A stretch of DNA of 64,000 bases from Nostoc sp. UHCC 0926 (GTDB lineage Bacteria; Cyanobacteriota; Cyanobacteriia; Cyanobacteriales; Nostocaceae). Shown piece after piece: positions 8,598 to 17,867 of the stretch. Under the pieces are notes generated by a model. That model saw only the letters and a program-made list of their open reading frames with translations, ran no database searches and was not told the origin of the DNA. The DNA lies in the NCBI RefSeq assembly GCF_028623165.1, contig NZ_CP117768.1, positions 1,798,001 to 1,862,000 on the forward strand, read 5' to 3'. The stretch's first letter is position 1. The number at the start of each line of letters is the position of its first letter. Both the position numbers and the translations under genes were made by a program.

Positions 8598-9044
8598 ATG
8601 CTGCACTTTAAACATTCCTCAGTAATTAATGCCCTACCAGAAGTAGTTTGGAAATTTCACGAAAGGCCAGATATTTTGCAACTGCTGAATCCACCTTGGC
8701 AGCCAGTCCAAGTGGTTCGTCGTGAGGGGGGGCTGAACGTGGGCGCTATCACCGAATTTCGCCTGTTTCTCGGCCCATTACCCTTAACTTGGTTAGCGCG
8801 TCATACTGAATGTGAAAAATATCACCTGTTTACCGACGAACAGATATCTGGCCCTTTTGAATCTTGGGTACATCGACATGAATTTGAACTAGAAAATGGC
8901 AAAACTAGGCTGACTGATGCTATTTCCTTCTCTATGCCTGGCGGAGGAACAGTTGAATTTGCCAGTGGTTGGTTAGTGCAAGTGCAACTAGAAGCAATGT
9001 TTCGCTATCGCCACTATGTGACTAAACGGGAGTGCGAGTCCTGA
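8598..9044 (+). CDS. SRPBCC (START-like/cyclase-dehydrase) family protein
   Basis: 148 residues. The start MLHFKHSSVINALPEVVWKF and the strands ITEFRLFLGPLPLTWLARH, FESWVHRHEFELENGKTRL and DAISFSMPGG give the helix-grip fold of SRPBCC proteins, which bind hydrophobic ligands. The end MFRYRHYVTKRECES matches the C-terminal helix (F-x-YRH) of this subfamily, so the gene looks complete. The ligand is unknown. It is the last gene of the possible three-gene unit beginning at 6732. Confidence 0.85.
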   Translation: MLHFKHSSVINALPEVVWKFHERPDILQLLNPPWQPVQVVRREGGLNVGAITEFRLFLGPLPLTWLARHTECEKYHLFTDEQISGPFESWVHRHEFELENGKTRLTDAISFSMPGGGTVEFASGWLVQVQLEAMFRYRHYVTKRECES

Positions 9045-9123
9045 TAAACTAATGATCCTTCCTTTCTCCCGGATGATTCACTTTTAGTAAGCGGCTCTAG
9101 CTCTTTAACTTATCTATCAAAAA

Positions 9124-9602
9124 TTAATTATCCTGATTCTTCAAGGCTTGTCGAGAAACCCACTTAATCAAACCAGGAAACAAGCGATACAAAGCCTGCG
9201 ATAAATTCGCCGAACCAACCATTACTTCTGGCTTCTTATTTTTAACTGCATCCCAGATAGCATTTGCCACATTTTCAGGCTTCTCAACTAAAGGATTTTT
9301 AAACACATTTTCGAGTTGTTCGCGCCGACTTTGAGCGTCTTGCTCATCCTTACCCCGAAAAACTGCTAGTTTCATCAAACTACTCTTAATCAAATTCGGA
9401 TAAATGCCACAAACATAAATACCTTTCAGTAACATCGCAGATAAGAGTCAATGGTGCAGCACCACCAAGGCTTTGTACTTCCTGCGCTACAGCTTCCAAG
9501 TCCTCAGCATGACGAGCTGCAATTACAAGGTCGAGAAAATAAAAGAGCGGTTGCTTTGCCAATGCCTTCAGAAGCACCTGTAATCAATACCGTAGGAACC
9601 AT
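9124..9602 (-). pseudogene. Broken short-chain dehydrogenase (SDR) gene
   Basis: From ATG at 9602 the minus strand reads MVPTVLITGASEGIGKATA, the TGxxxGIG cofactor loop of an SDR, then a frame change near 9540 leads to LVIAARHAEDLEAVAQEVQS and LTLICDVT (the usual AAR and D-V-T segments). After that the catalytic centre with Ser and YxxxK is missing: about 90 residues are deleted and the frame changes again near 9430. The C-terminal part GIYVCGIYPNLIKSSLMKLA to LFPGLIKWVSRQALKNQDN is intact and in one frame to the stop at 9124. One frame break plus a deletion of the active site make it non-functional. Confidence 0.85.
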
Positions 9603-9849
9603 AGTATAAGTTTGAAAAATATTATTTGCTCTTTTTTAGTTTGGGCAATAACACTCAGGAAACCTTCTAACTTTCGTTAGATTTTTTCTGATATCTGAAA
9701 TACTATTTTGCTAATTTAAAAATATTTCTTGAAAATCTTGAAAATCTCATCCTTTAGCTTGTTTACACTTTAGTACTACAGACAGATAGCTCTAATTTAT
9801 TGATTAAATAGGATTAAAAATATAATTTAATTCTTCAGGAAAATCAACA

Positions 9850-10050
9850 ATGGGACTTTACCCAAGTGATGCAACAGAAAACGCATACAATGCCAAGAAT
9901 CGTAATGCTTTAGAGTTGGGGTTTACTCCTGGGTCGGAACTTTGGAACGGTCGTTTAGCTATGGTCGGTTTTGTCGCTTATCTAGTTTGGGATCTCAACG
10001 GCTACAGCGTAATGCGGGAATTACTCCACTTCATACCCGATTTCCACTAA
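9850..10050 (+). CDS. High-light-inducible protein (HLIP, one-helix LHC-like)
   Basis: 66 residues with one membrane helix (about 34-50). The chlorophyll-binding signature E30-LW-N33-G34-R35-LAMVGF is complete. HLIPs bind chlorophyll and carotenoid in thylakoids, quench excess energy and help photosystem II assembly and chlorophyll recycling. The N-terminal MGLYPSDATENAYNAKNRNA is hydrophilic and stromal-facing in known members. The gene is monocistronic, with a weak purine stretch before the ATG (ttcaggaaaatcaacaatg). Confidence 0.9.
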   Translation: MGLYPSDATENAYNAKNRNALELGFTPGSELWNGRLAMVGFVAYLVWDLNGYSVMRELLHFIPDFH

Positions 10051-10365
10051 TTATGTTACTATCCTTTTTTTCACCATCTTCGGCTGTTTAGTAAGTAAAA
10101 AATTAAAAAAGTTAGTTTTTATATTTACTAATAGATCAGTGTTAACACTTGTATAGCCCAACCTCTCAACCGAAAATATTTGTTGGTATCGGCTTGCATG
10201 TGTAATAATAGTTAAAGTATCTTAATATTTATAAACATTTTCAAGTATTGGCACTGTCCAATGCGAAACACTGACCGCTAAAACAGTTTTCTGGCTCGTG
10301 GTTAGTACTTTTTGTGGTGACTATATTTTAGGAATTTTTACCTGAATACTAGGCGGAGTAAAAGC
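10051..10365. other. Spacer between the HLIP and crtW genes
   Basis: AT-rich, 315 bases. I see no gene or terminator-like hairpin; the promoter of crtW is presumably here. Confidence 0.6.
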
Positions 10366-11127
10366 GTGATTCAATTAGAACAACCACCCAGTCATCAAAC
10401 AAAACTGACCCCAGTAGTGAAAAATAAATCTCAGTATAAGGGACTTTTCATTGCTATTGTCATTGTTAGCGTATGGGTCATTAGCCTGAGTTTATTACTT
10501 TCCCTTGACATCTCCAAGTTAAAATTGTGGATGTTATCGCCTGTTATCCTATGGCAAACATTTTTATATACGGGATTATTTATTACATCACATGATGCTA
10601 TGCATGGGGTAGTGTTTCCCCAGAACACCAAGATTAATCATCTTATTGGGACATTAACCCTATCTCTTTATGGTCTTTTACCATATAAAAAATTATTGAA
10701 AAAACATTGGGTGCATCACCACAATCCAGCAAGTCAAACAGACCCAGATTTTCATAATGGGAAATACAAAAATTTCTTTGCTTGGTATTTTCATTTTATG
10801 AAGGGTTACTGGAGTTGGGGACAAATGATTGCTCTGACTATTATCTATCACTTTGCTAATTACATCCTTCATATACCCCACGCTAATCTAACAACCTTTT
10901 GGGTGATTCCCTCGCTTTTAAGTTCATTTCAATTATTTTTTTTTGGTACTTTTCTACCTCATAGCGAACCCATAGGAGGTTATATTCAGCCTCATCGTGC
11001 CCAAACAATTAGCCGTCCAATTTGGTGGTCATTTATCACCTGCTATCATTTTGGCTACCACGAGGAACATCACCAATATCCCCATGTTACTTGGTGGCAG
11101 TTACCAGAAATTTATAAAGCAAAATAG
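10366..11127 (+). CDS. crtW: Beta-carotene ketolase CrtW
   Basis: 253 residues from GTG at 10366 with a purine-rich site (aggcggag) about 8 bases upstream. It is a membrane fatty-acid-desaturase-like di-iron enzyme: His boxes H76-DAM-H80, HWVHHH at 114-119 and H228-FGY-H232-EEHH at 228-236, with hydrophobic helices between. The C-terminal segment CYHFGYHEEHHQYPHVTWWQ is characteristic of CrtW ketolases, which put 4-oxo groups on beta-ionone rings to make echinenone or canthaxanthin. CrtZ/CrtR hydroxylases and desaturases have other spacings. It lies near the HLIP gene, but there is no sign of co-transcription. Confidence 0.92.
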   Translation: MIQLEQPPSHQTKLTPVVKNKSQYKGLFIAIVIVSVWVISLSLLLSLDISKLKLWMLSPVILWQTFLYTGLFITSHDAMHGVVFPQNTKINHLIGTLTLSLYGLLPYKKLLKKHWVHHHNPASQTDPDFHNGKYKNFFAWYFHFMKGYWSWGQMIALTIIYHFANYILHIPHANLTTFWVIPSLLSSFQLFFFGTFLPHSEPIGGYIQPHRAQTISRPIWWSFITCYHFGYHEEHHQYPHVTWWQLPEIYKAK

Positions 11128-11351
11128 TTATTATTTATCTAATATCATAGTAAGAACAGTCAAAATAATTCGTAATTAATTTCTAATTATTACCTCATGA
11201 CTGAAGTTCCTTGCTCTGAAATAAGCAATAAATTGATTTCTCTCCATAACTAAAGTTAGAGGCTTGTACCTTCAATTACGAATTAGTAATTATTTGGTCA
11301 CACGGTAATCTATATAGTTTGAGCAAGGCATTCTTTTAGATTATTTTGCTT

Positions 11352-12323
11352 ATGCCAATTAATAATTCTCGTATTGTCACCTATAGCCCTGCTTATACAA
11401 TCGTTCCCACTTACGAGTGCTTTAATCGCTGTAGTTACTGCAACTTTCGCAGTGAACCGGGTAAAAGCCCCTGGATGAGTCTTTCCGATGCAGAAAGTAT
11501 TTTAAAACCACTTCAAAGCGAAAAAGTCTGTGAAATCCTCATACTCAGCGGTGAAGTGCATCCTCATTCGCCAAGGCGTCAGGCGTGGTTTGGGCGGATT
11601 TATGATTTGTGTGAATTAGCGCTTTCAATGGGGTTTTTACCACACACGAATGCGGGGCCGCTGAGTTTTGAGGAGATGGAAAAGCTCAAGCGTGTGAATG
11701 TTTCGATGGGGCTGATGTTGGAACAGTTAACGCCAACATTGTTAAATAGTGTACATCGGCACGCACCGAGTAAATTACCTGAAGTCAGGCTGCAACAATT
11801 GCAATGGGCGGGAGAGTTGCAGATTCCCTTTACAACTGGGTTACTGTTAGGAATTGGAGAAGCTGTAGATGATTGGTGGGAAACATTAACAGCTATATCT
11901 CAACTGCATCAACGTTATCACCATATTCAAGAAGTTATCCTGCAACCTCATAGTCCAGGACATCAGCAAACTTTTGATGCACCACCTTTTGACCCCCATC
12001 AATTACCAGAAGTCATTTTCAGGGCGCGTCAGATTTTACCACCAGATATTACGATTCAAATTCCGCCGAATTTAGTTAAGGATGACCAATGGTTACTCGC
12101 TTGTATCCAAGCTGGTGCGCGAGATTTGGGCGGAATTGGGCCAAAAGATGAAGTTAATCCCGATTATCCTCATGTTCAGGAACAGGCATTAAGAGAAATT
12201 TTACAACCTGCGGGGTGGGAATTAGTGTCGCGATCGCCAGTTTATCCGCAATTTGATAGCTGGTTGTCGAGGGAGTTGCAAACAGCGCTGAAGCGATCGC
12301 GGAATGCTATGTTATTGGTTTAA
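11352..12323 (+). CDS. cofG: CofG, radical SAM subunit of the deazaflavin (F0) synthase
   Basis: 323 residues from ATG at 11352 (a TTG six bases upstream is less likely). The N-terminal C23-x3-C27-x2-C30 (YECFNRCSYCNF) binds the [4Fe-4S] cluster; ILSGEVHPHSP, HTNAGPLSFEEM and TTGLLLGIGE follow the CofG pattern, and the C-terminal GARDLGGIGPKDEVNPDYPH is diagnostic for CofG against CofH. With CofH it makes 7,8-didemethyl-8-hydroxy-5-deazariboflavin, used by cyanobacterial photolyases as antenna. No cofH is in the window. The gene is monocistronic and contains HIP1 sites. Confidence 0.92.
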   Translation: MPINNSRIVTYSPAYTIVPTYECFNRCSYCNFRSEPGKSPWMSLSDAESILKPLQSEKVCEILILSGEVHPHSPRRQAWFGRIYDLCELALSMGFLPHTNAGPLSFEEMEKLKRVNVSMGLMLEQLTPTLLNSVHRHAPSKLPEVRLQQLQWAGELQIPFTTGLLLGIGEAVDDWWETLTAISQLHQRYHHIQEVILQPHSPGHQQTFDAPPFDPHQLPEVIFRARQILPPDITIQIPPNLVKDDQWLLACIQAGARDLGGIGPKDEVNPDYPHVQEQALREILQPAGWELVSRSPVYPQFDSWLSRELQTALKRSRNAMLLV

Positions 12324-12415
12324 CAGATTTAGTGCGATTGCTAACCAAGAGTGATTACCTTACTACTGATTAATCAGAACGTATACATCTCCCTTGATTT
12401 TGCCCCGATTTGACA

Positions 12416-12877
12416 ATGATTAATGATCAGGAATTCCTTCATGGTGCTGCGTTTTTGCGGCTAATTGATCATGGAGAGCGCCTCACAATAACTCACGCAT
12501 CTTCGATACATTCATCCATTTATCTAGTTGAAACTGAGAGCAGTAAATTGGCTATTCTTTTTAAGGTTTCTAAAAAACCCAAATCTGCATGGTCTTTTAC
12601 CTTCAGTAGTCAAGAAGAATTAGCCTTAGATACTCTACATAATAAATATCGCAGTATTTCAGTATTTTTGGTATTTATCTGTCATAAAGACGGTATCTGT
12701 TGCATCTCTCAAGAAAGGCTTTGGAGTATATTAGACAAAGATATTGGCATTGCTGGCCAACATATATCTGTGTCTCGAAAAACACATGGTAGTTATCATA
12801 TGAGTGGCCCAGGTAGGCAGCATCTAGATCAAACAGTACCTCAAAATGACTGGCCTCGTGTACTTTTTTCCAACTAG
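12416..12877 (+). CDS. Unknown small protein upstream of a Z1-domain gene
   Basis: 153 residues from ATG at 12416; TTG at 12410 would add two. I do not recognise the family. It has alternating strands (SIYLVETESSKLAILFKVSK, SISVFLVFICHKDGICCISQ) and a polar C-terminus with RKTHGSYHMSGPG. There is no clear catalytic motif, signal peptide or membrane helix. It ends 10 bases before the likely start of the Z1 gene, so the two are probably translationally linked. The beta-rich middle part could be a nuclease-like fold, but no D-ExK triad is visible. Confidence 0.75.
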   Translation: MINDQEFLHGAAFLRLIDHGERLTITHASSIHSSIYLVETESSKLAILFKVSKKPKSAWSFTFSSQEELALDTLHNKYRSISVFLVFICHKDGICCISQERLWSILDKDIGIAGQHISVSRKTHGSYHMSGPGRQHLDQTVPQNDWPRVLFSN

Positions 12878-12887
12878 CACAACACCG

Positions 12888-14480
12888 ATGAGTAAGATGG
12901 ATATTATAACGGATGGATATTGTATTAATAAGGTTATTGACAAAGTTAAAAGCAAAATTGGGGATAAAGCAGCAGAGCAGTTAAAACAAACTGCTGTTGA
13001 GGTAGTCCAGAATTGCGTTCATTTCTACTCCATAACTTTTGGTTCTGGTGATGTTGGTGCTACAGGTACAGGTTTTGTTAGTCAGCCTCACAAGGGAAAA
13101 ATAGCTGATGGTACTACCGGACTAATTTATGGCAAAGTCCAAAGCGGTAAAACCAATACTACCATTGCTACACTGGCACTTGCTCAGGCTAACCATTTTC
13201 GTTGTTTCATTGTCTTGACTTCTGATAATACCTGTCTAGGCGAACAAACTGCTGATCGTTTTGCCGAGCAACTTAAAGGTGGGCCTCGTATTTGTAATTG
13301 GAAAGAATGGAGAAATGATCCAGAAGACTTTGCAACTAATCAATTACTTGATTATATGAAAGATACTGGTGTTGTCCTAGTATCTACAAAGAATAAAAGT
13401 CATTTAGATAACTTATTGAAAGTTCTTAAGTATTCTAAAGCCAGTAGTGTGCCTACTCTAATATTTGATGATGAAGCTGATAATGCTAGCCCAAATACTA
13501 ACGAAGCAAAACAGGCTAAAAAAGGTAAAGAGACAGTTCCAGATAGTGCAATTTTTGAAAAAATTGGCAATATTCGTAAAGAGGTAGGAAATCATATATA
13601 TTTGCAGATTACTGCAACTCCTCAAAGTCTTCTATTACAAAATATTAATCATCCCTGTAAACCAGTTTTCTGTGCTGCTCTCCCTCAACCTGGTGATAGT
13701 TATATTGGAGGAAATTTATTTTTTTCAGATAACAGCAAATATTGCTGTACAAAAGTTGAATTAGAAGAGCTAGATCAATTAAAAAAACAGGGAGGCAAGA
13801 TAAACCCTGGCAATAATTGGGATATACCTCCCGGATTGAGACTATCTCTATGCTGTTTCTTCTTAGGTTCAATATATAAAATAGAATCCGCAAAAAATTC
13901 AGAAGCTAAATACTCTTTTCTGGCTCATATTGACCACAAGCGTATCACTCATAGCACCTTAGAAAAGGTTATTCGCGGCTTTATTGCAGAGCTTGATAAG
14001 GCGCTTCGAGGAAAACTATCTGCTGCAAAGCGTGAAGAAGCAATGAAGTGGCTAAATCAGGCCTATACAGAGTTAAGTGAAACAGCAAAAAATCTCCCAC
14101 CACTAAATGATTTAGTTATAGAGCTAGAGCATGAGCTACGGAATGCTATCCCAAAGGTTATTGATGCGAGTAATCCAGATAAAGGACTAAAGTATAGCTC
14201 AGGAATGAACATTCTTATAGGGGGTAACAGACTTGGACGAGGTGTCACTATTGAGGGATTAATGATTACTTATTACGGACGTGATGCCAAGCAAAAAACG
14301 ATGGATACAGTACATCAGCACGCACGAATGTTTGGTTATCGTCAGGAACTACTTGATGTGACTCGCCTTTTTTTGCCTCAGCATATCTTAGAAGATTTTC
14401 GAGCGATTCATGAAGCTGATGAGGGAATGCGTCAGGCGATTGGAGACGATCCTAATAATATTCAGATTACGCCAGTCTGA
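12888..14480 (+). CDS. Z1-domain/SF2 helicase-like protein, N-terminal part, cut by an in-frame TGA
   Basis: From ATG at 12888 (ATG at 12846 overlaps the gene before it) 530 residues precede TGA at 14478-14480. Walker A GKVQSGKTN begins at residue 82, DDEAD (motif II) is at 194-198 and ITATPQ (motif III) at ~241. The Z1 hallmark GGNRLGRGVTIEGLMITYYG with DTVHQHARMFGYR follows at ~440-480. Z1 proteins (Pfam Z1) occur with MORC/Hsp90-like ATPases, methylases and nucleases in restriction-type defence clusters. The frame remains open after the TGA for 205 codons to 15098, so this gene and the next are one interrupted gene. No GCGATCGC site lies between 12310 and 15110. Confidence 0.85.
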   Translation: MSKMDIITDGYCINKVIDKVKSKIGDKAAEQLKQTAVEVVQNCVHFYSITFGSGDVGATGTGFVSQPHKGKIADGTTGLIYGKVQSGKTNTTIATLALAQANHFRCFIVLTSDNTCLGEQTADRFAEQLKGGPRICNWKEWRNDPEDFATNQLLDYMKDTGVVLVSTKNKSHLDNLLKVLKYSKASSVPTLIFDDEADNASPNTNEAKQAKKGKETVPDSAIFEKIGNIRKEVGNHIYLQITATPQSLLLQNINHPCKPVFCAALPQPGDSYIGGNLFFSDNSKYCCTKVELEELDQLKKQGGKINPGNNWDIPPGLRLSLCCFFLGSIYKIESAKNSEAKYSFLAHIDHKRITHSTLEKVIRGFIAELDKALRGKLSAAKREEAMKWLNQAYTELSETAKNLPPLNDLVIELEHELRNAIPKVIDASNPDKGLKYSSGMNILIGGNRLGRGVTIEGLMITYYGRDAKQKTMDTVHQHARMFGYRQELLDVTRLFLPQHILEDFRAIHEADEGMRQAIGDDPNNIQITPV

Positions 14481-15098
14481 GTAGGTCCCACACTCAAGGC
14501 AACTCGTTCTAATGTCTTGAATTTAGCAGCAATTAATGCTTTTATACCAGGATCACATATTTTTCCTCGCGCTCCTTTGTGGAAAGCCTCGGAAATTAGA
14601 AAAGATGTAGAAGAGTTAGATAAACTACTAGCTAGTTACGAGACTATAGGTGAGAAAGGCGAGTATCACGAAGTAGAAATTGACTTTCTCATCAAAATTA
14701 TTTCTTGTATAAAAAGCCACTATTGGCCAGGATATCCCTGGCAAGATGACAGAGTTAAAGACTTGCTGGTACAAATGAAGACACAAGATATCTCAAAGGG
14801 ACGGCTCAATGTTGTTCGAGGAAAAACGGGTAAAGGACTAGAATTGACACGACAAGAGCCGTCTGCATGGGGAGGCTTTGGTTTTATCAATGCTAGGGTG
14901 CTGAATAAACCTAAAACTGAATACCCAAATGTTCCTACTCTTTTGCTCATGTATGAAAAAGGTGAAAATAAAGAGCATTGGGATAATCAACCGCTTTATC
15001 TTCCAACGCTGATTTTACCTAAAAACAAATTTGTCTTCATGTTCAATTACTCAGAAGCTGCTGAAGAATTAGAAGATGATATAGACTTCCAGGATTAA
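14481..15098 (+). pseudogene. C-terminal part of the Z1-domain gene, behind a nonsense codon
   Basis: After the TGA at 14478 the same frame continues VGPTLKATRSNVLNLAAINA to the stop at 15096-15098. A TTG at 14517 could restart translation and give 193 residues, but there is no convincing ribosome binding site. The segment is mixed alpha/beta with an acidic end (EAAEELEDDIDFQD) and matches in position the tail that follows the Z1 domain in full-length proteins. Either the protein is made in two pieces, or the gene is inactive, or the stop is read through. Confidence 0.7.
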
Positions 15099-15366
15099 AG
15101 AATAAGTTCCTGATGTAGCGATCGCACAACTAATATAATTTTCTTATAAGCGATCGCTTTCACAATCTCACTTGTAATAGTAATTTAAGCCAGCACCACC
15201 AAAATAGCTTCAAATAAATACCCACCGTGAACTAATTACTAACGCATCCCTCAAAGGAGAGAGATAGGAGCCGAAACCCTGTTGTAAAATAGACATATAA
15301 GGATTGGGGGGGCCATTTAATTGGTCATAAACGCCTATAGAGACTATTTTTGGAAATCTCCAAGGT

Positions 15367-17082
15367 TTGAAGTCCAGCCAGCTGAAACAACTACAGCGGC
15401 TGTATCACCAGCGCATACCAGGCGATCGCATCACCACGCCTGAGTTTTCCCAGCGTCTGGCAGCAATTAGCACAGAAGTCAATCAGCCTGTGTGCGCCTA
15501 CATCAACCGTCGCGGACAAGTGATTCGCGTCGGGGTAGGTACACCGCGTCAAACGCAAATACCACCGCTGGAATTGCCCCGTTACGGTGCAGAACGACTC
15601 AGCGGTATTCGTTGTATTGCCACACATCTGAAGCCAGAACCGCCAAATGAGGCGGCGCTCACGGCTATGGCACTACAACGCTTAGATGCCCTAGTTGTCC
15701 TAAACATTACCGGAACGGGATTTACACGGCGGGGAGGCGGTTCGACTGGGTATGTCAAAGAAGCTTATCTAGCTCATCTGACACCCCAAGAATCTCGCAC
15801 CCTGATTACTAGTCCTGCTGCTCCCAAGGTAGGAGAAAGCCAAATCCAATCTCCAAGTTGGAATATATCGCCACCTCTGGACTTGGATGATCTGGCAGAC
15901 CAGGATTTAGTAGACTTGGTAGAAAATCTGGAAGCGGAATTCCAGCGGGAATTTATCGCCCAGGAAGTAGATGCTGACCACGATCGCGTGCTGATTGTGG
16001 GGCTGATGACCAGTGAGATGACTCCCCTACAATTCCAGGACAACCTATTGGAATTGGCACGTTTAGTTGATACCGCTGGGGGAGATGTATTACAGACAAT
16101 ACAACAAAAGCGATCGCGCATTCATCCCCAGACAGTAGTTGGCGAAGGTAAGGTGCAAGAAATTGCCCTAACTGCCCAAACTCTAGGAGTTAATCTCGTC
16201 GTCTTTGACCGCGACCTCTCACCCTCCCAAGTCCGCAACTTAGAAATGCAAATTGGTATCCGGGTGGTTGACCGCACCGAAGTGATTTTGGATATCTTTG
16301 CCCAACGCGCTCAGTCCCGTGCTGGTAAATTGCAAGTAGAACTAGCACAGTTAGAATACATGCAGCCGCGACTGGCTGGTAGAGGTCGCACCATGTCCCG
16401 ATTAGGTGGTGGTATTGGGACTCGTGGCCCTGGTGAAACCAAACTGGAAACTGAACGCCGTGCCATTGGGCAGCGCATATCCCGACTGCAAAAAGAAGTC
16501 GATCAGTTGCAGGCCCATCGTTCGCGGTTACGGCAGCGACGACAGCATCGGGAAGTTCCCTCAGTGGCTTTGGTTGGATATACCAACGCTGGCAAGTCCA
16601 CTTTGCTGAATGCTCTCACGAATGCAGAAGTTTATACAGCCGACCAGCTATTTGCCACTCTCGATCCCACCACGCGCCGCCTAGTAATTCCTCATGGCGA
16701 AGCTGATAAACCTCAGGGAATTCTGATTACAGATACGGTAGGGTTTATACATGAACTTCCTGCATCGTTAATGGATGCCTTCCGCGCCACCTTGGAGGAA
16801 GTCACAGAAGCCGATGCTCTACTACATTTGGTGGATTTGTCTCACCCGGCTTGGTTGCGTCATATTCGCTCAGTTAGGGAAATCTTGGCGCAAATGCCAA
16901 TAACTCCAGGCCCGGCACTGGTTGTTTTTAATAAGATTGATCAAGCCGATAGTGAGACACTGGCTCTAGCTAGAGAAGAATTTCCCTTAGCGGTGTTTAT
17001 TTCTGCGAGTCAGCGTTTGGGATTAGAAACCCTACGTCACCGCCTTGCCCAGTTAATTGAATATGCCGTTGACTGTGGGTAA
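15367..17082 (+). CDS. hflX: GTPase HflX
   Basis: 571 residues from TTG at 15367. Cyanobacterial HflX has a long N-terminal extension (here to ~205), then the HflX N-domain (VLIVGLMTSEM, VVGEGKVQEI, LSPSQVRNLEM), the glycine-rich loop RLGGGIGTRGPGETKLETER and the G domain: G1 GYTNAGKST 404-412, G3 DTVG 456-459, G4 NKID 522-525, G5 SAS 546-548. HflX binds 50S subunits, splits stalled or heat-stressed ribosomes and hydrolyses GTP. No ATG or GTG fits: the frame is open back to TAA at 15328, and the in-frame codons ATA (15337) and ATT lie in a stretch, ETIFGNLQGLKSSQ, that looks coding. Confidence 0.95.
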   Translation: MKSSQLKQLQRLYHQRIPGDRITTPEFSQRLAAISTEVNQPVCAYINRRGQVIRVGVGTPRQTQIPPLELPRYGAERLSGIRCIATHLKPEPPNEAALTAMALQRLDALVVLNITGTGFTRRGGGSTGYVKEAYLAHLTPQESRTLITSPAAPKVGESQIQSPSWNISPPLDLDDLADQDLVDLVENLEAEFQREFIAQEVDADHDRVLIVGLMTSEMTPLQFQDNLLELARLVDTAGGDVLQTIQQKRSRIHPQTVVGEGKVQEIALTAQTLGVNLVVFDRDLSPSQVRNLEMQIGIRVVDRTEVILDIFAQRAQSRAGKLQVELAQLEYMQPRLAGRGRTMSRLGGGIGTRGPGETKLETERRAIGQRISRLQKEVDQLQAHRSRLRQRRQHREVPSVALVGYTNAGKSTLLNALTNAEVYTADQLFATLDPTTRRLVIPHGEADKPQGILITDTVGFIHELPASLMDAFRATLEEVTEADALLHLVDLSHPAWLRHIRSVREILAQMPITPGPALVVFNKIDQADSETLALAREEFPLAVFISASQRLGLETLRHRLAQLIEYAVDCG

Positions 17083-17114
17083 ATACTGAAATTAAAGTTT
17101 TGTATTTCAGTTAA

Positions 17115-17145
17115 AAATGCCGTAGTTTTATTGACTACGGCATTT
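17115..17145 (+). terminator. Hairpin terminator downstream of hflX
   Basis: AAATGCCGTAG and CTACGGCATTT form a perfect 11-bp stem with a 9-base loop, 32 bases after the hflX stop. The right arm ends in TTT, but there is no long T-run. Confidence 0.75.
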
Positions 17146-17321
17146 GCTATTAAAGATAAAGAATATTTCTAGTCCACTAAGCTCAAATAAACTAAATATA
17201 CTGAAAAAGCTTTTGCCGTAATAGTTTGAGCGATTGTGATCAAAACTGTATACCTTTATAGACTCCTTCTAAACGGCGTCCACCTTGAAAACTGTAGTTC
17301 TTTCCGTATGAAAATAAAAAA

Positions 17322-17415
17322 CCCTCATCCCCCAGCCCCTTCTCCCAATATTAGGAGAAGGGGAGCCGGAAACAAGTCCCTCTCCCCTAGTTGGGAGAGG
17401 GATTTAGGGTGAGGG
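17322..17415. repeat. Palindromic GC-rich repeat (REP/MITE-like)
   Basis: It begins ccctcatcccccagcccctt and ends with its approximate reverse complement ttagggtgaggg. Inside are two hairpins, cttctcccaat-attaggagaagg and ccctctcccc-tagt-tgggagaggg. A very similar start (cctaaccccccagcccctt) recurs at 63239, so it is a dispersed repeat of this genome. It lies in the 785-base spacer between hflX and grxC; the rest of that spacer (17416-17867) holds only a fragment of another repeat (gcgtactcctgcaaagaagc near 17687) and no gene. Confidence 0.7.
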
Positions 17416-17867
17416 CAAAAACTACGCTTCTCAACATAGATGAGGTTTATGTGCAAAATTTTCCCCTTTTAACAGGATAGGCATCTACATGGCTTAAAAA
17501 CTTGTATTTAGTCCTCTTAAGAAGAATACAAGCTATTAGCCTCAGAATTTATTCCCAAGCGGGATGACAACGAAGCCCAAAATTTATTTAATGTTGGTAA
17601 TGACAAGCTCTTAAAGCTTGCTATACAATCGCTAAAAAGCCTATAAAACAAGCTAGTTTTTTAGCAATTTTGATTTTTGAACTTTGCGTACTCCTGCAAA
17701 GAAGCAAGCTTGGCGTAGCATGTGTCTAAGGGATTCATCTGTACTAGTAACTTAATGTAGCAAATTTAGTTAGCTACTTCTGAGGATAAAGTCAAAACGA
17801 GATAGAGCCGCTACAGCAAGTGGCAAAGTTCTAAAATTAAGAAGTATTAAATCAAGTTGAGGAAATT

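Noticed and set aside
14478-14480. TGA in the Z1 gene as a selenocysteine codon
   Set aside because: No SECIS-like hairpin was apparent, Z1 proteins are not known selenoproteins, and the only selD-like sequence in the window is broken.
14517-15098. Independent gene downstream of Z1
   Set aside because: It is in the same frame as the Z1 gene with open codons back to the TGA, so it is better read as the cut-off C-terminus.
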